NCBI RefSeq assembly: GCF_014839805.1
Contig: NC_051141.1
Coordinates: 8,874,777-8,938,776, forward strand
DNA length: 64,000 nucleotides
Source: Manduca sexta
Lineage: Eukaryota; Arthropoda; Insecta; Lepidoptera; Sphingidae
Reading direction: 5' to 3'
The notes under the pieces are model-generated. The model was given only the letters and a program-made list of their open reading frames with translations. It was not told the DNA's origin and did no database searches. Each line of letters opens with the position of its first letter. Positions within the stretch are counted from its first letter, which is position 1. A program made the translations under genes and the position numbers. Below, in pieces: positions 35,871-48,400 of the stretch.

Positions 35871-38800
35871 TTTCCAACCTACATTTAAAATTTTAGTGGC
35901 CAGTAGATTTTAAATAGAGCTTTAAAAATATAAAATTTGTAGATAATACTGTTATCTAAGTATGATACTAAGTACTGTAATCTAAGTATCTATTTAATAT
36001 TATTGTTTATAATAACTTCTTCTTGTTCTTAATATTATGGTTAATAAAAGCAAAATATGCAAAAACTTATACGAAGAATTTATTTTTTACTGTATTATAG
36101 ATAAGTCAGAACATTAGCGAGTAGAATATCTGATGTTGAGTGATTTATAATAATTTCAGCATCCATTGAACAATCGTGAATGCACCACTGGCCATACAAA
36201 AATGAAGGCTAAGATTTGCACACAGACGAGACACGGAAATATCTCATCATACCTCCAAAATATACCAAAAAGCAGACCAGTATAACTATCCCGTGATTCA
36301 AACAAGCCATACTACTAATTAATTAAATATTTCGTAGATCTATCAAATTAAAATTTTTAACTCTTAATATGACTCAAAATTAAATTATTTTGTTATCTCC
36401 TTTTTAGGGTTTTTTACGACAGCTTGAAAGGTAAGTACTTCGGGCTGTCTTAAAAGAAGTTAAGCAACATGAATGAAATAATATTCCTAACGATTTCTCT
36501 AAAAAGTTGCGTTGTAATGTTGTCCTGGTAACATTTAATTTTACGTTTCGTTTCACGAAACATTTGTATAAGTACCTAAAAGGAGTAGAATGTTCAAAAA
36601 ATAAATTGTTATCGGGAAACCGTACCTAAATAATAATTATATTATATGGTCGGGAAAAACTTTGTAGCGTTTTTTGTGGTTGTATAGTCACTTTCAAATA
36701 TTTTAAGCCCCTGATCAAATCCTACAAATCCAAAAGGCCCTAAACATACTACTAAAAATATTAAGAAGTATTATTAGGTTTCTTTTATATTTTTGATATT
36801 TTATCTGAGTATTTTATATTTATTTATTTTCCATATATATTATAATTCTCTTTGATTTCTGTCAATCAGCGTCAGATAGACTTGTGGCGTTTTTGTTTTA
36901 TAGCTGGGGTGTAAGATTAGGTTCACATAAAGTTCCACCGAGACAGTGCTTTCAGCAAAGCACTGGTGGAGTTCTGTCGTGTTCATTTTGAGGTCCCGGA
37001 GCTTCACCAAGGTGCAGATGGAGACTAACATGGAGTTTTTAGCCGGTAAAAGTCCGGCATACTCTGCTTACCATTATTAGGTAGGGATCCAAGAGGATTT
37101 TACCCATGAAAAAAAAAATGAAGTTTCACATAAAGTATAAAAACGCTATCTGTTGTCGACAAGCTTTACTATTTCTGAGCGATCGGGTGTTGTGAAATTG
37201 ATCGATTTGTGTTATCGGTAATTTTATTCTTTTCTTTTACACTAACGTATTAAATTTTTACACTAATACTATTTACTTAAATTAATAATATCATGTATGT
37301 TTAGGTACTTATGTATTGTGTTTAACAACAGTATTGATTTCTAATAAGCAATTAGTACATAAGTTCATGAAAAATGGGTTCGCTTTGCTGATGCATTTAT
37401 TCTGTAGACAAAATTATCGGGAGCGTATCGGTACCACTTACTTAAGTTTTATAGAAATAAGAAAAAACTTAGGGTCATTGATATATTATATCGATGCCTA
37501 TTGTTAAAATGTATACAGCTTTTATGTTGATTTAATATTCACGAAATAAATTTCTGAGACTGAAAGAAAGACTGAAAAAATTAAAAATATATTAAGTGTA
37601 TTTATATAAAAAAAAAAACTTCCATCAAGAATTACATCGACTAAAAAACGAGTTAGGTATTTGTTTTAATAGTTATGAATTTATGATTGATTCATCGGGG
37701 ATCAGCCAGGTTTATGAGGTTATAGTACAGAAGTGTGTGCGCAATACACAAGTGTACCTTCCCTTGTAATTAATTAATCAGTGTAATTAATTTTACGTAC
37801 ATCGCATATTATGCGTAAAATTTTTGTATGTCAATCTTTCCTCTGTCGCTCTATATAATCTTAGATCTCTTTGGTTGGGTGATTTTTTATGCACTTATAT
37901 GTGTATGTGTGAATTATCGTTGCTTTTACGGTGAAAGCAGGCACATTATCAAAATTTGTTGTAGCTTAATGGTTTGCTTTTTTCAGTTTTCAGTGTCGGA
38001 TAAATTGAAGCCCACACAGTCGTAGTTGTGGTCACAGCTAATGTTTTAATATTTTTAAAATATTGTTTAAATTCAAATAAAATTGTAATCAAGTTATCGT
38101 TTATATTTAAATTTTTATAGATACATTTTTTATAGGACAGTCCCCTCTGATTAAGTATGAGAACAAACATATTAACTTGACGTTCGAAACTGTCTATTTG
38201 ATTCATGAGTAGCGTTCTATCGCGACCATGTAGAATATATTATGTATCGTAATTACGCAAGTATAAAATATTATTTATTTATTATACAAAAGTATTATCT
38301 GCGCCCGCTTGGTCTTGCAGCAGAGTATGTAATATGGTAGGTACTAAGCCTATTTTTTCGGGTTTGATCTTTATTTGATTTTCCATGTATGGTTGTCAGA
38401 TAGGTAAAAACGGTGTTAAATCGTCCCTTTAGTAAGTGCCATACTATGCTTACAAGTATTAAATTGAGTCACATGGAAGTTGGATGTGGGCAAACACTTA
38501 AAAGAAGATTTTTTATATTTATTAAAGACGACCAAAAATTAAAACAGTAAGATGCAGGTACTCTACACATGAAATAGGGGTTAGAATTCAAAACGCCGAT
38601 CTTTACGAAGTCTGATGGTTAAATAGCATGAACCCTAAGAATGAACCTTAGATGTTACCCAAATCTTCATTTTTAACAACCTCTGAAGGGTTGGCAAAAT
38701 AGTCAAAGTCTCTAAGCTGTAACCAAATAATAAAATTTTCCTTCCTTAGTTAATAAAGCCATAGTCAGGCGTTTAGAGGTTATATGGAAAAGTTTGGGGT

Positions 38801-39447
38801 TGTGTGTAAAAACGGATAATATCTATATTGCCGTGCATTGAAAATTTTTTTGACAAACAACACATTTTATTTAATTTATTGGAAGTAATGTTATAAACTA
38901 GTAACATAGTAGTTACTTCCTAATGTAAAAGCGGAACTATTGGGAGGACCTACAAACGAATACAATATTATATATAGGTGCTCATGGTACATAGTAAGTC
39001 ATAAAATTAACTGTACTAACTGTCTATACTTATATTAATTTGAATCTTATTTTTATATCCGTTTAGTTTATTTTTACCAAGAAAAACAATATTGGCAAGA
39101 ACACAAATAGGCTAGTTGAAAGTTTAAATTTGTTCTGCTACTTATGTGGGTGACTGTACGTAATCAGGTAATGATATAAAATTAAAAGGCAAAAGCTGAA
39201 AGTGACTTGATATCCACATGTATAATTAGAATTTATTGCTCTTTGATTTGCTATAATAAACGTATTGTATAATTATCATAATATTATATTAACTACCACT
39301 TTAGTCTGACCAGTGATTCCTTTTATGTGTACTTATTAATTAATAAATAGACAAGAAAACTTGAAAAGAAGTACAGTAGTTCCTTAAATATAGCACAGAG
39401 TGATAGTGGTCCTTGCCACCTTGTACAAATATCTGTATTAAATAAAA
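35871..39447. other. Intergenic region between paraplegin and the odorant receptor
   Basis: A+T-rich DNA separating the two divergently arranged genes. Apart from the LINE remnant at 36840-37118 and a partial short repeat at about 37690-37775 I see nothing coding. Promoters of both genes should lie in or next to this interval, but no clear core motif stands out. Confidence 0.5.
36840..37118 (+). mobile_element. Probable LINE 3' remnant with poly(A)
   Basis: A G+C-richer block ends 'ccggtaaaagtccggcatac', then 'aggattttaccc' and a run of A at 37109-37118. The 'cggtaaaagtc(c/t)g' block also occurs at 61052-61068, at the 3' end of the R1-like insertion at 60385-61132. The minus strand is open for 63 codons but resembles no host protein I know. 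No target duplication is clear. Confidence 0.4.
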
Positions 39448-42400
39448 ATGATATTTATGGACGATCCTCTATCAAAGTAAGTTTTTGTTAAAAAATTGAT
39501 AGGCGCTTTATGAATAAGATTATTTTTATAATGTTATGTGAGTAAGTATTTATACGAAATAGGATTTACAAAGATGAAAATTGTTGTAAATCCTTTTGTT
39601 CTAATATAATTTAAAAATGAAAAACATAAATGTCTTATGTCAACTCATGTAAAACAAGTGCTCAATGATTAAAAACTCTGAGTAAAAAACATTCTCTGAA
39701 TTTATACGTATTTTTCATTTCACGTATAGTATTTCATTATTTTTACTACAAAAATTAAATTAAATTTAAAGGCACATAGACTCCTTCAGCTCAATTTTAG
39801 TATATATTTTATAGATTTTGCTATTTTATTATATTTATAGATAGCAGGGACCTATAAATTTATGTTCCTTTTCTATAAAAGGGGCGACCCCAAATAATTT
39901 TTAGTCCCTATAGCAAAATACTGGTGTTATAAGATTAAATTTTAGTCTGTGTATCCCAATGTCTGTATGGCCTCGCAGTTCCTAAACAAATGGACGGATT
40001 TTGATGTGGTTTTATTGTTTGAAAGTCGATCTGATCGAGATGGTTCTTAGCTAGATAATCTATAAATTATAAATTTGTGAAGGTACTGTCCAGGCGTTTG
40101 AAAACCGTCAGCTCACTCCCTACTTTCTCAGGTTCGATTGAGTTGAAATTTCGTGTACGTTATTTCGGTGATATTTTTTAAAACATGATAACCTGGAGCT
40201 GGTGATGTAGCGTCAAGTAGTCTGAGGGATATCCAACTCCTCAGCGACTTTCTAACAGCAGATATATCGTGTTTCACCTCATATGAATTGCACTAATGAG
40301 TAGGTGTTAGTTGATACTTGCCGTATTCAATATTTTTTCTTTTATTAACACTAAGAGAAATAAATTACTTTTATATAAGTAATTTTTCCATCAAAAGTTT
40401 TAAATGTTTGTTGTTTTATTACTGTGCTTTGCATTACATACATTCTGCAATAATTGTTTTATAGGTCTATAAAAGATCCCAGGGACTACCGATACATGAA
40501 GTTATTTAGATCTACTTTGAGACTTATTGGATCGTGGCCTGGAAGAGATCTTAAGGAGGAGGGTGCAACGAAATATGAAATCGCGCCTTTATACTGGGTG
40601 CTGGTTATTAAAATCACATGTTTCGTTCTCACAATAATCTATCTCATAGAAAATACAAATAAGCTGGGTTTCTTTGAAATTGGTCATGTCTACATTACTG
40701 TATTTATGACTATGATAACATTGGTAAGTTAAATATTAATGGTAAAATAACATTAAAAACACATGTCCATAATACCCACATCTTAATGTGGTAAATTATA
40801 ACCTTTCGCCTATAGGTAAAGGTAACATAGCTTTAGGCATGCTATTTGCACCTCCCAGGAAGGGAGGTGCAAATAGCATGCCTAAAGCTATGTTAATTAT
40901 AAAACCTGCTTAATGCTATTTTTAAATTATTTCAACATTTTTAATGAAGCCACTCCTTAGGTTACGAGGCCCTATTTCATCTATCAGTCTTTTTCAACAC
41001 GGGCGTTCTAATAGAAAGGCAGCTTTAATTGCCATATACGTAAATAATTGTATATTTTGACTTTCTTACCTATAAGGCTATCTAATTGCAGTCTTTTGAA
41101 TAGAATGCCCGCAATTGCGAAAGGACGGATTCGCCCCTATAGACGGAATAAGTTTCCCTGACCTTACCTATTTTATTTATTTTACAAAATTTTGTATTAT
41201 ACTTCTCTTCAATTTAAAATGATCGATGAATTGTTGTTTTTCTTTTGTAGTTATGTAGTGGTGTAAAAGTTCTTTCGTTATCATACTACTACTTATTAAT
41301 ACCCGTTGGTTTTTCAGAGCCGTAGCATCACTTTGTCCTTAAACCCGAAGTACCGCCGAGTAATGACGAAATATATTACTAAAATGCATCTCTTTTACTA
41401 CAAGGATATGTCTGATATTGCTTTGAAGGTGTGTAAATAATAAAATTCTTTATGATATCGACTTTAAATTTCTTGATGGTTTATTGAATAGGTAGCTTGT
41501 AAATAAATATTATAGGTAATCCGATTTTAAAGTACCTACATAATGGTTCGACAATTGATTTATATTTTCAGACTCACATAAGAGTGCATAAACTCTCTCA
41601 TTTTTCACAATGTATTTGTCAACTCAAGTAGTATTGGGCACAGTTACGTTCAACATTGTCCCAATGTACAACAACTACAAGGTAGGAAGATTCGAAAATA
41701 ACATATTAGTTAACGACTCTTACGAGTTGTCTATATATTTCAAAACCCCAACAAAATTCTTATCTACCTTGAATGGATACATCGCAATCACCACATTTAA
41801 TTGGTAAGTTACATATTAAAAATAATTATATAAATCTATCTATACCTACTATTTTATACAGTTGAAGAGTTTGTATATTTAAATGCGCTAATCTCAGGGA
41901 CTATTGGTTTCGAATTGCAAAATTATTGTAGTTATTTTACCCATTTATCGCGCAAGGCTATTTATTATAGGCTAACATCATGCTATGATCATGATTGTTG
42001 TCTGTTTAAGTATATAAAAACATACAACATTCTAAAGTAATCCCAAAGAGCATTAAAATACTCCGCAAAAGTAATTCTTTCAACTGTTTGTAATCTGACT
42101 GTCATATATTCAGACCGGCTGGAAATGAATATGCGTAATAATATTTATGCGACTGTTGCACCGTATAGGTATAACCTGACGTAGTGACTTTTCATTGGGA
42201 AAGACATAAGCTCTGAGGAAATCCGTAATTTAATTTCCAATGCTTGTCACAACATATATCGAGAATGTCTGTAAAAAAGTTAATGATCTCCACTAATATC
42301 TCATTTTGTTTGATGTGACAGTTTTCTCGGAATAAAGTTCCGCTATACTTATAGATATTTTCATATTATAAGGTCTACGTCCTTTCCAGGGACTCAAACT

Positions 42401-45400
42401 ATCTGCGTACTAAATTAATCGCATCTCCGCTCACATGACAGATATTCCATAATAAAATTATAGAAATTACTAAAAGAAGTGAACTGCAGCAATGAATGGA
42501 GAGAGGAAAACTAGTTTCTTGTAATTCTTGATAGTATTTAATGACAGTAGTTGCAGGAAATTTGTTGTAAAAGTTCCTTAAACCCGCGCATCGCAATCCC
42601 AATCTCCTTAAATTCAATCTGGTGGGAAACGATCGTACAAGTGGCCATGAAGGAGGCACTCTTATTCACTTCAAGAGGTTCCTTCACTGTATACCTCTAG
42701 ACTCACCTGAAAGTTCGAGGAACATTAGGGCTTCAGTTTGCTGGCTTTTAATAGCAGGACATGAAACCGATGACTTCTATTTTGACCTGTATCTTATTCC
42801 CTAAAGAGCTTTACTTCACCAAACGAATTACCCGTGGAACATTGATGGCGTGGGCATATTTCCTCATATTTAAAGATTGTGCATTTATGGCTCAGAGGGA
42901 GATAATATTTTTATATCGACTTACAATCTAAAAACCCTAATACAGTTAGCACATTAAATTTCTCCTTAAATTTACAAGCCACGCGCCTGTGGGCTGAATA
43001 AATTGTATTACATTGTTGTGCCAATTGATTTTGAAGATTATTTCAATGAAGGCAACATTGGCAATAATTTGATAGTAAAAAATTCACTGCGTTGCGCTGC
43101 ACTATATATGCGCCGGCCCTAAGCATCTTGTTTTAGTTGTAATAAAGTTATTTAATATTACCGATTTCAGGTACTCAAGCTATATTTGCTCTAACTTTTT
43201 CTGCATGTTTGATCTCGCTCTGTCCCTGTTAATATTTACTGTGTCTGGACATTTCAAAATATTGATTCATAATTTGAACAACTTCCCCCTGCCTGCTGTG
43301 GTGTCTGATTCAAGCAAAGTTTTAAAAACAGACGAGATACAAGCTCCGTTATACAATAAAACAGAAAAGAAAGATATAACATTAAGATTGAAACAGTGCA
43401 TCGATTATCATCGGGAAGTTCTCGAGTAAGTGTTTGAATTATTACAAACATCGCAGCAATTCTCCGGTTCATGGCGACGTATGACGTGCATAGTTGGCCA
43501 ACTTTATTAGCTCCATGTAATAGGGGGCGATCCTATTGTCGTTATCTACAATTACAGACTCCACGTTGATAAAGACTAGAAAACCCAATATCACTTGTCC
43601 TGCCTCGGAAATTGAAATCGAAATGTCAACGTGGTGATGGTACCGTATAAGCGTTACTACGGCACCGAGGAAGCCGGGCACCGCACCCTCCTCCACGTCA
43701 TATATGTTAGGAATAGGATATGTTGCAATGTAAATAACGCCCTTAGAATTTGTAAACAGAGCAGAGTTTATTTTACTATTAGATATATTTAGAGTTTATT
43801 TTATTTTACTATTTAAGTTTACGCTACATCGATGTATTACAGTAGCACCATTTTTTGTTCTTGTTATTTTCTATCGCTATGGAAACTACAATGACATTTA
43901 TTATATCAGCGAGCGAAATTGATATATACATATTATAAAACTTTCAATAGTATACTGTGCGGCTTTGCGTCAGTTACTTTTCATCCTGGGTGTTATTAAG
44001 CATTATGAAAACCGCTACTAATAATATGTGAAATAATAAATAAATAAAATAAATAAATAAATGTTATAGAATTAATATATATATAAATACTGAATGAATG
44101 GCATATTTTTAATAATTAAGATTTTTTTCAGATTCACCCAAGATATTTCAGAAGCTTTCGGTCCGATGTTATTTGTATACTACTTGTTCCATCAGGTCAG
44201 CGGCTGCCTGTTGTTACTGGAATGTTCACAAATGGTTATGACCAAGACTTTTATAAGAGCTAAATATGTCAAAACAGAGATTTTTTATTTTTATTCAATG
44301 AATCGTTTTTAGTTGTAAAGCACTTTTTCAGATCTTACCTCAATATAAATTGGCAACCATGAGGTGTACACACTTTACTGTGTGCCGTGCATGGAAGTGC
44401 ATTCGGTGTGTAAACGGATAGCACAAGAATTGGCTCAGGGAGAGGGACGGCGGTTGTCTATAAAACCAGTTAAAACCACCTATTGTAAAATCATGCATTA
44501 CATTTCGTCATCATGCTGTCCCTTTATATATTTTTTTTGTTATATATTAGGCAGATTTATAATTATTTTAAAAGTGGATTGAAGTAAACCATTTTTAAAT
44601 TGCAGGACGCAGCGGCTTTGATGCGTTACGGCCTTCTAACAGCTGTTTTGTTCCAGCAACTGATTCAGTTATCTGTTGTCGTTGAGTCTGTTGGAACAGT
44701 GGTAAGACATAAGTGAAATGCAACTTATTAGGCAGATTTATTATTATTTTAAAAGTGATATTGTGTTAGTTTATTTAGCTCTTAATTTTTAATTATGGTA
44801 ACGTTGGACTTAAAAGTCTAAATCCACGGACGCATTAAAATGCTATAACTTTGTGAAAACATGACGTAAACAATTTTTTTTATTCTGTTAGAATGACCTT
44901 GAACCCAACTTCCTTAAGTTCGATGCGCCTTGGGATCTGCCAAACTCGAAATAAGAAATAAACAAGGGAAAGCGGCAGGCCGATATCGACCTGAACCGCA
45001 CTAGAAAGTATTTTTAGTAGTGAAGGGACAGACCAAAATAGGGGTATATCGAAAATAAAACAGAATTATCGTAGAAGGAATGAAAAAAGTTTATTATTTA
45101 CTTATGCTTGTCTTTAAAACATGTCACGCGGTTTTGGTTGCATTTTCTGCAATATTTTTTTTATTTTTTTAAGTTTTTTTTGGCTTCGGTACTATAATAA
45201 ATAATAAATAGGTTTTCAAATGAATTTAAAAAGTTGATAGAACTCTTTGAATTATAAATTTTTATTTTTCTTTCATTGTTTGCCATGGTTGAATTTATCG
45301 AACGAACGCTACGTTAGATCAACTAAATAGCTCAACACTAACTGACGAGACGCGCGCTCTGTGCGGCATCGGGTCACCGGAGGCCTGTTGGGACGGGCGG

Positions 45401-48400
45401 GCCGAAATAGGCCTACTGCCGCACTGAGCGGATGTATTTACCAGTTGGTGCGTGGTAGGCCGAAAAGGGCTTATGTAATGTTTTGAAGGGGGAATCGTTC
45501 CGCACTAGTGAGAGAGACATAGTTTTCTTCGTCCGCACCAGCTGAAGTACCGCGGCAGGCCGATATAGGCCTGTTCCGCAGTGAACGTGTTAATACATTA
45601 CATTATAAAATCAACAAATTTGCCGGCGGTAGCATCGGACAAGTTATATTTGTAATTGATTTTCCGTAAGCCTCACTAAATATCCATAATTATGTTAATA
45701 ATATTATGATAGCGAAATTTGTTTGTTAGAAGTAAACAAAGACACAATTGAAGGGATTTGGACAAAATTTACTACACGGTTACACCATTTTTTTTTTTTT
45801 TTTTTTTTTTTTGGTTTCGCGGAGAAAGTCCCTTATTACTACCGCCCAGCCTTCGTGGGGGGCGACTGAGCGGTTATGCTGGGGTAACCGTGCCTTACGG
45901 CCCGGCGTTGAGCCGCCCGGATTTGATGGTGACCTTCGGGCGACCGCCGGGCCGAGTCCCTAACCCTATATACAACTTAACCTATGCACGGCCTACCAGC
46001 TAAAACTCCGCGGTGGCCCTCTTCGGCGCATTAGGGACGGCCGCGGGCTTCCTCTGACGTTGAAGTGTCTAGTCTGCGACCGCAGCCGCCCCTGCGCGGT
46101 GCCGCCTTGCGGCCCGTCTCCTATGGGGGGGGCTCAGAAGCCCCCGTGCACCGAAGGACGCCCTCGGCGTCTACGGCAGTGTGAGGCCAACAGCACACTG
46201 CCGTCCATCCCGGGGTCAACCGAAAGATGTGCAAAATGCACAAAATGCACTAGGGCGGACAGCCCCTGCTGCCCGCCGACGACCCCCTTCGTGGCCCCTA
46301 TTAGTCGCCTCTTACGACAGGCAGGGGATACCGTGGTGGAATTCTCCAAATGCCCCCATTCCACAGGGCGGGAGACGCCGGTCAGTCGTCCACCCGGCGC
46401 CTCCTTCGTCTCCTCTGACGGCGGGAGGGATCGGCCCGTTCCCGATCCCTCTCGGCACTCTCCTTCTGCGAGAGGACCACCTCGCAGAAGTGGGCCACTG
46501 CACGCCAGGCCTCCCGACTGCCGACCATGGAAGCGACCACGGCCGGCAGCGAGAGATCTCCTCCGACGACTGAAACGAGAGCGCTGCGCTCCTCGTCCCA
46601 GGCTGGGCAGGACTCCAACGTGTGTTGGGCCGTATCCTGCGGGCAGTTGTCACAATGGTGACACACGGCGCTTACTTCCTTTCGTACTATTTCACACAGG
46701 TACTCACCGAAGCAACCATGCCCGGTGAGCACCTGCGTCAGGCGAAATGTCGCCACGCCGTGGCGCCTGTCCAGCCACTGTGCAAAGACAGGACGCACTG
46801 CCGCGACGGCCCTAAGCCCCGCTGACGGGGCCTCCAGCCTGAAACGCCACTCCTCCACGGCGGCTCGCCGTAAGGAGGCCCTTTTGGCCTCCACCTCCTT
46901 CGGGGCCGGACGCTGCCCGTTCCTGAACGCCTCCTCCCTCCAGTGGAAAGTGTCAGAGAGAGATTTGGCGTCCAGATCCCAGGGCAGGAATCCAGCCAAA
47001 ACACAAGCCGCCTCGTACGAGACCGTGCGGTACGCCCGTATGGCCCGCTGCGCAACGATCCGTTGCGGGCCCCGCAGGAGGGCGACAGAACGCCGCCCCA
47101 GGGCGTCAGCCCCAGACCGGGCTGCCGTACAGTGCCATGGACCGCACGACCCCGTGGTACAACCTTCGGCAAGGGATACCAGGACTTTCCAGGTTGGGCA
47201 GCAGGCTGGAAAGAGCGCCCGCTGCCCGGGACAACTTCGTCCTTAACTTCTCGAAATGGGCGCGGAATTCCCACCGGCTATCCAAGATCAGACCTAAATA
47301 CTTCATAGTTTTGCCGATGGGAATCCGCACCCCCTCAACCACGATGTGGGCACCGGCCGGTGGCCCCCGCCGAGGCCCGTGGAAACAAATGGCCTCGGTC
47401 TTCTCGAGGGCTACCTTCAAACCTAAACGTCGGATCCGACTCACTACGTCGCCGGTGCCCACCGCCGCCAGGGCCGCGGCGTCCTGGAAGGTCTTGGACG
47501 TGGCAGTGACTAGCGTATCATCCGCATAGCACGTCACGCCGACGCCCCAGAGATTGGCACCACGGAGCACCCAGTCGTACCCGATGTTCCACAAGAGAGG
47601 GCCCAGAACCGACCCCTGTGGGACACCGCACGACATCGCTCTACGGTGCCACCCGTCGGCGCTCGGATACACCACGTACCTGTCAGAAAGGTACGCGTGC
47701 ACCAGACGCCTGATATAGGGTGGCACCACGTGGTACCGCAGTGCTTCATTGATACATGGCCAGGGAGCGAATTAAACGCGTTAGAAATATCTAAAGATAC
47801 TGCAATCACAATTTTACCCCTGGCCACTGCTTCCTCCGCCTGCGACTTGACCCGCAGAATCGCGTGGACGGTAGAGCGTCCACCACGAAATCCAAACTGG
47901 TTGTCGGCCAAGTTGGGACCGACCCTCTCGAGGTGCTCGACAAGGCGCGCATGTAGAATGCGCTCAAAAAGTTTGGCAACCTCGTCGAGCAGCACGATGG
48001 GCCGGTAGGCCGACGGCGACTCTGCGGGTCTCCCTTCCTTCTTGAGCAGGACGAGCTTCCCGGTTTTCCAGCGCGCCGGGAAGACGCCCTGTGCCATACA
48101 GGCGGAGAAAAGGCTGCGGAGCCGCGGCCCCAACGGTTACACCATACCCTGGATTAATACATAAGTCACTTCTTATTCTGGTAATTTAGTTTCATGGTAA
48201 TCAAATTTAATTTTTATAACTGATTTTTTATATAGAAAGCAAACGTAGAAACGTCGTAGTGTGTTTGATAGATAGACTGTTGTAGCAGGAACGGGTTTGC
48301 ACGGGGGCGAAGATGCGGACAACGTCTAATAAAACAATAAAGTATCTGTATTTAGTGATTTTGTATTCGTTTAATTATTTTTAAGAGGAATACATTATAA

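Larger units (their letters stand above)
45776..48145 (-). mobile_element. 5'-truncated R1-clade LINE with 13-bp target duplication
   Basis: The inserted DNA (about 45789-48132) lies between direct repeats of acggttacaccat (45776-45788 and 48133-48145). A 25-base T-run at 45788-45812 is its poly(A) tail, so the element reads on the minus strand. It encodes the end of the pol protein: reverse transcriptase with YRPIVLLDE, SLDISNAFNS, GVPQGSVLGPLLW and YADDT, then a C-terminal cysteine-histidine motif (CHHCDNCPQDTAQHTLESC). Sequence style (LTQVLTGHGCFGEYL) is that of R1-clade elements. The endonuclease region and ORF1 are missing. It sits in odorant receptor intron 7, antisense to the receptor. 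Confidence 0.9.

Noticed and set aside
42399..42804. Open frames on both strands in odorant receptor intron 4
   Set aside because: No conserved domain, no coherent splice signals and no resemblance to receptor exons; most likely chance or an unrecognised repeat.
46060..47530. Long plus-strand reading frames across the R1-like insertion
   Set aside because: They are antisense shadows of the G+C-rich minus-strand pol remnant.
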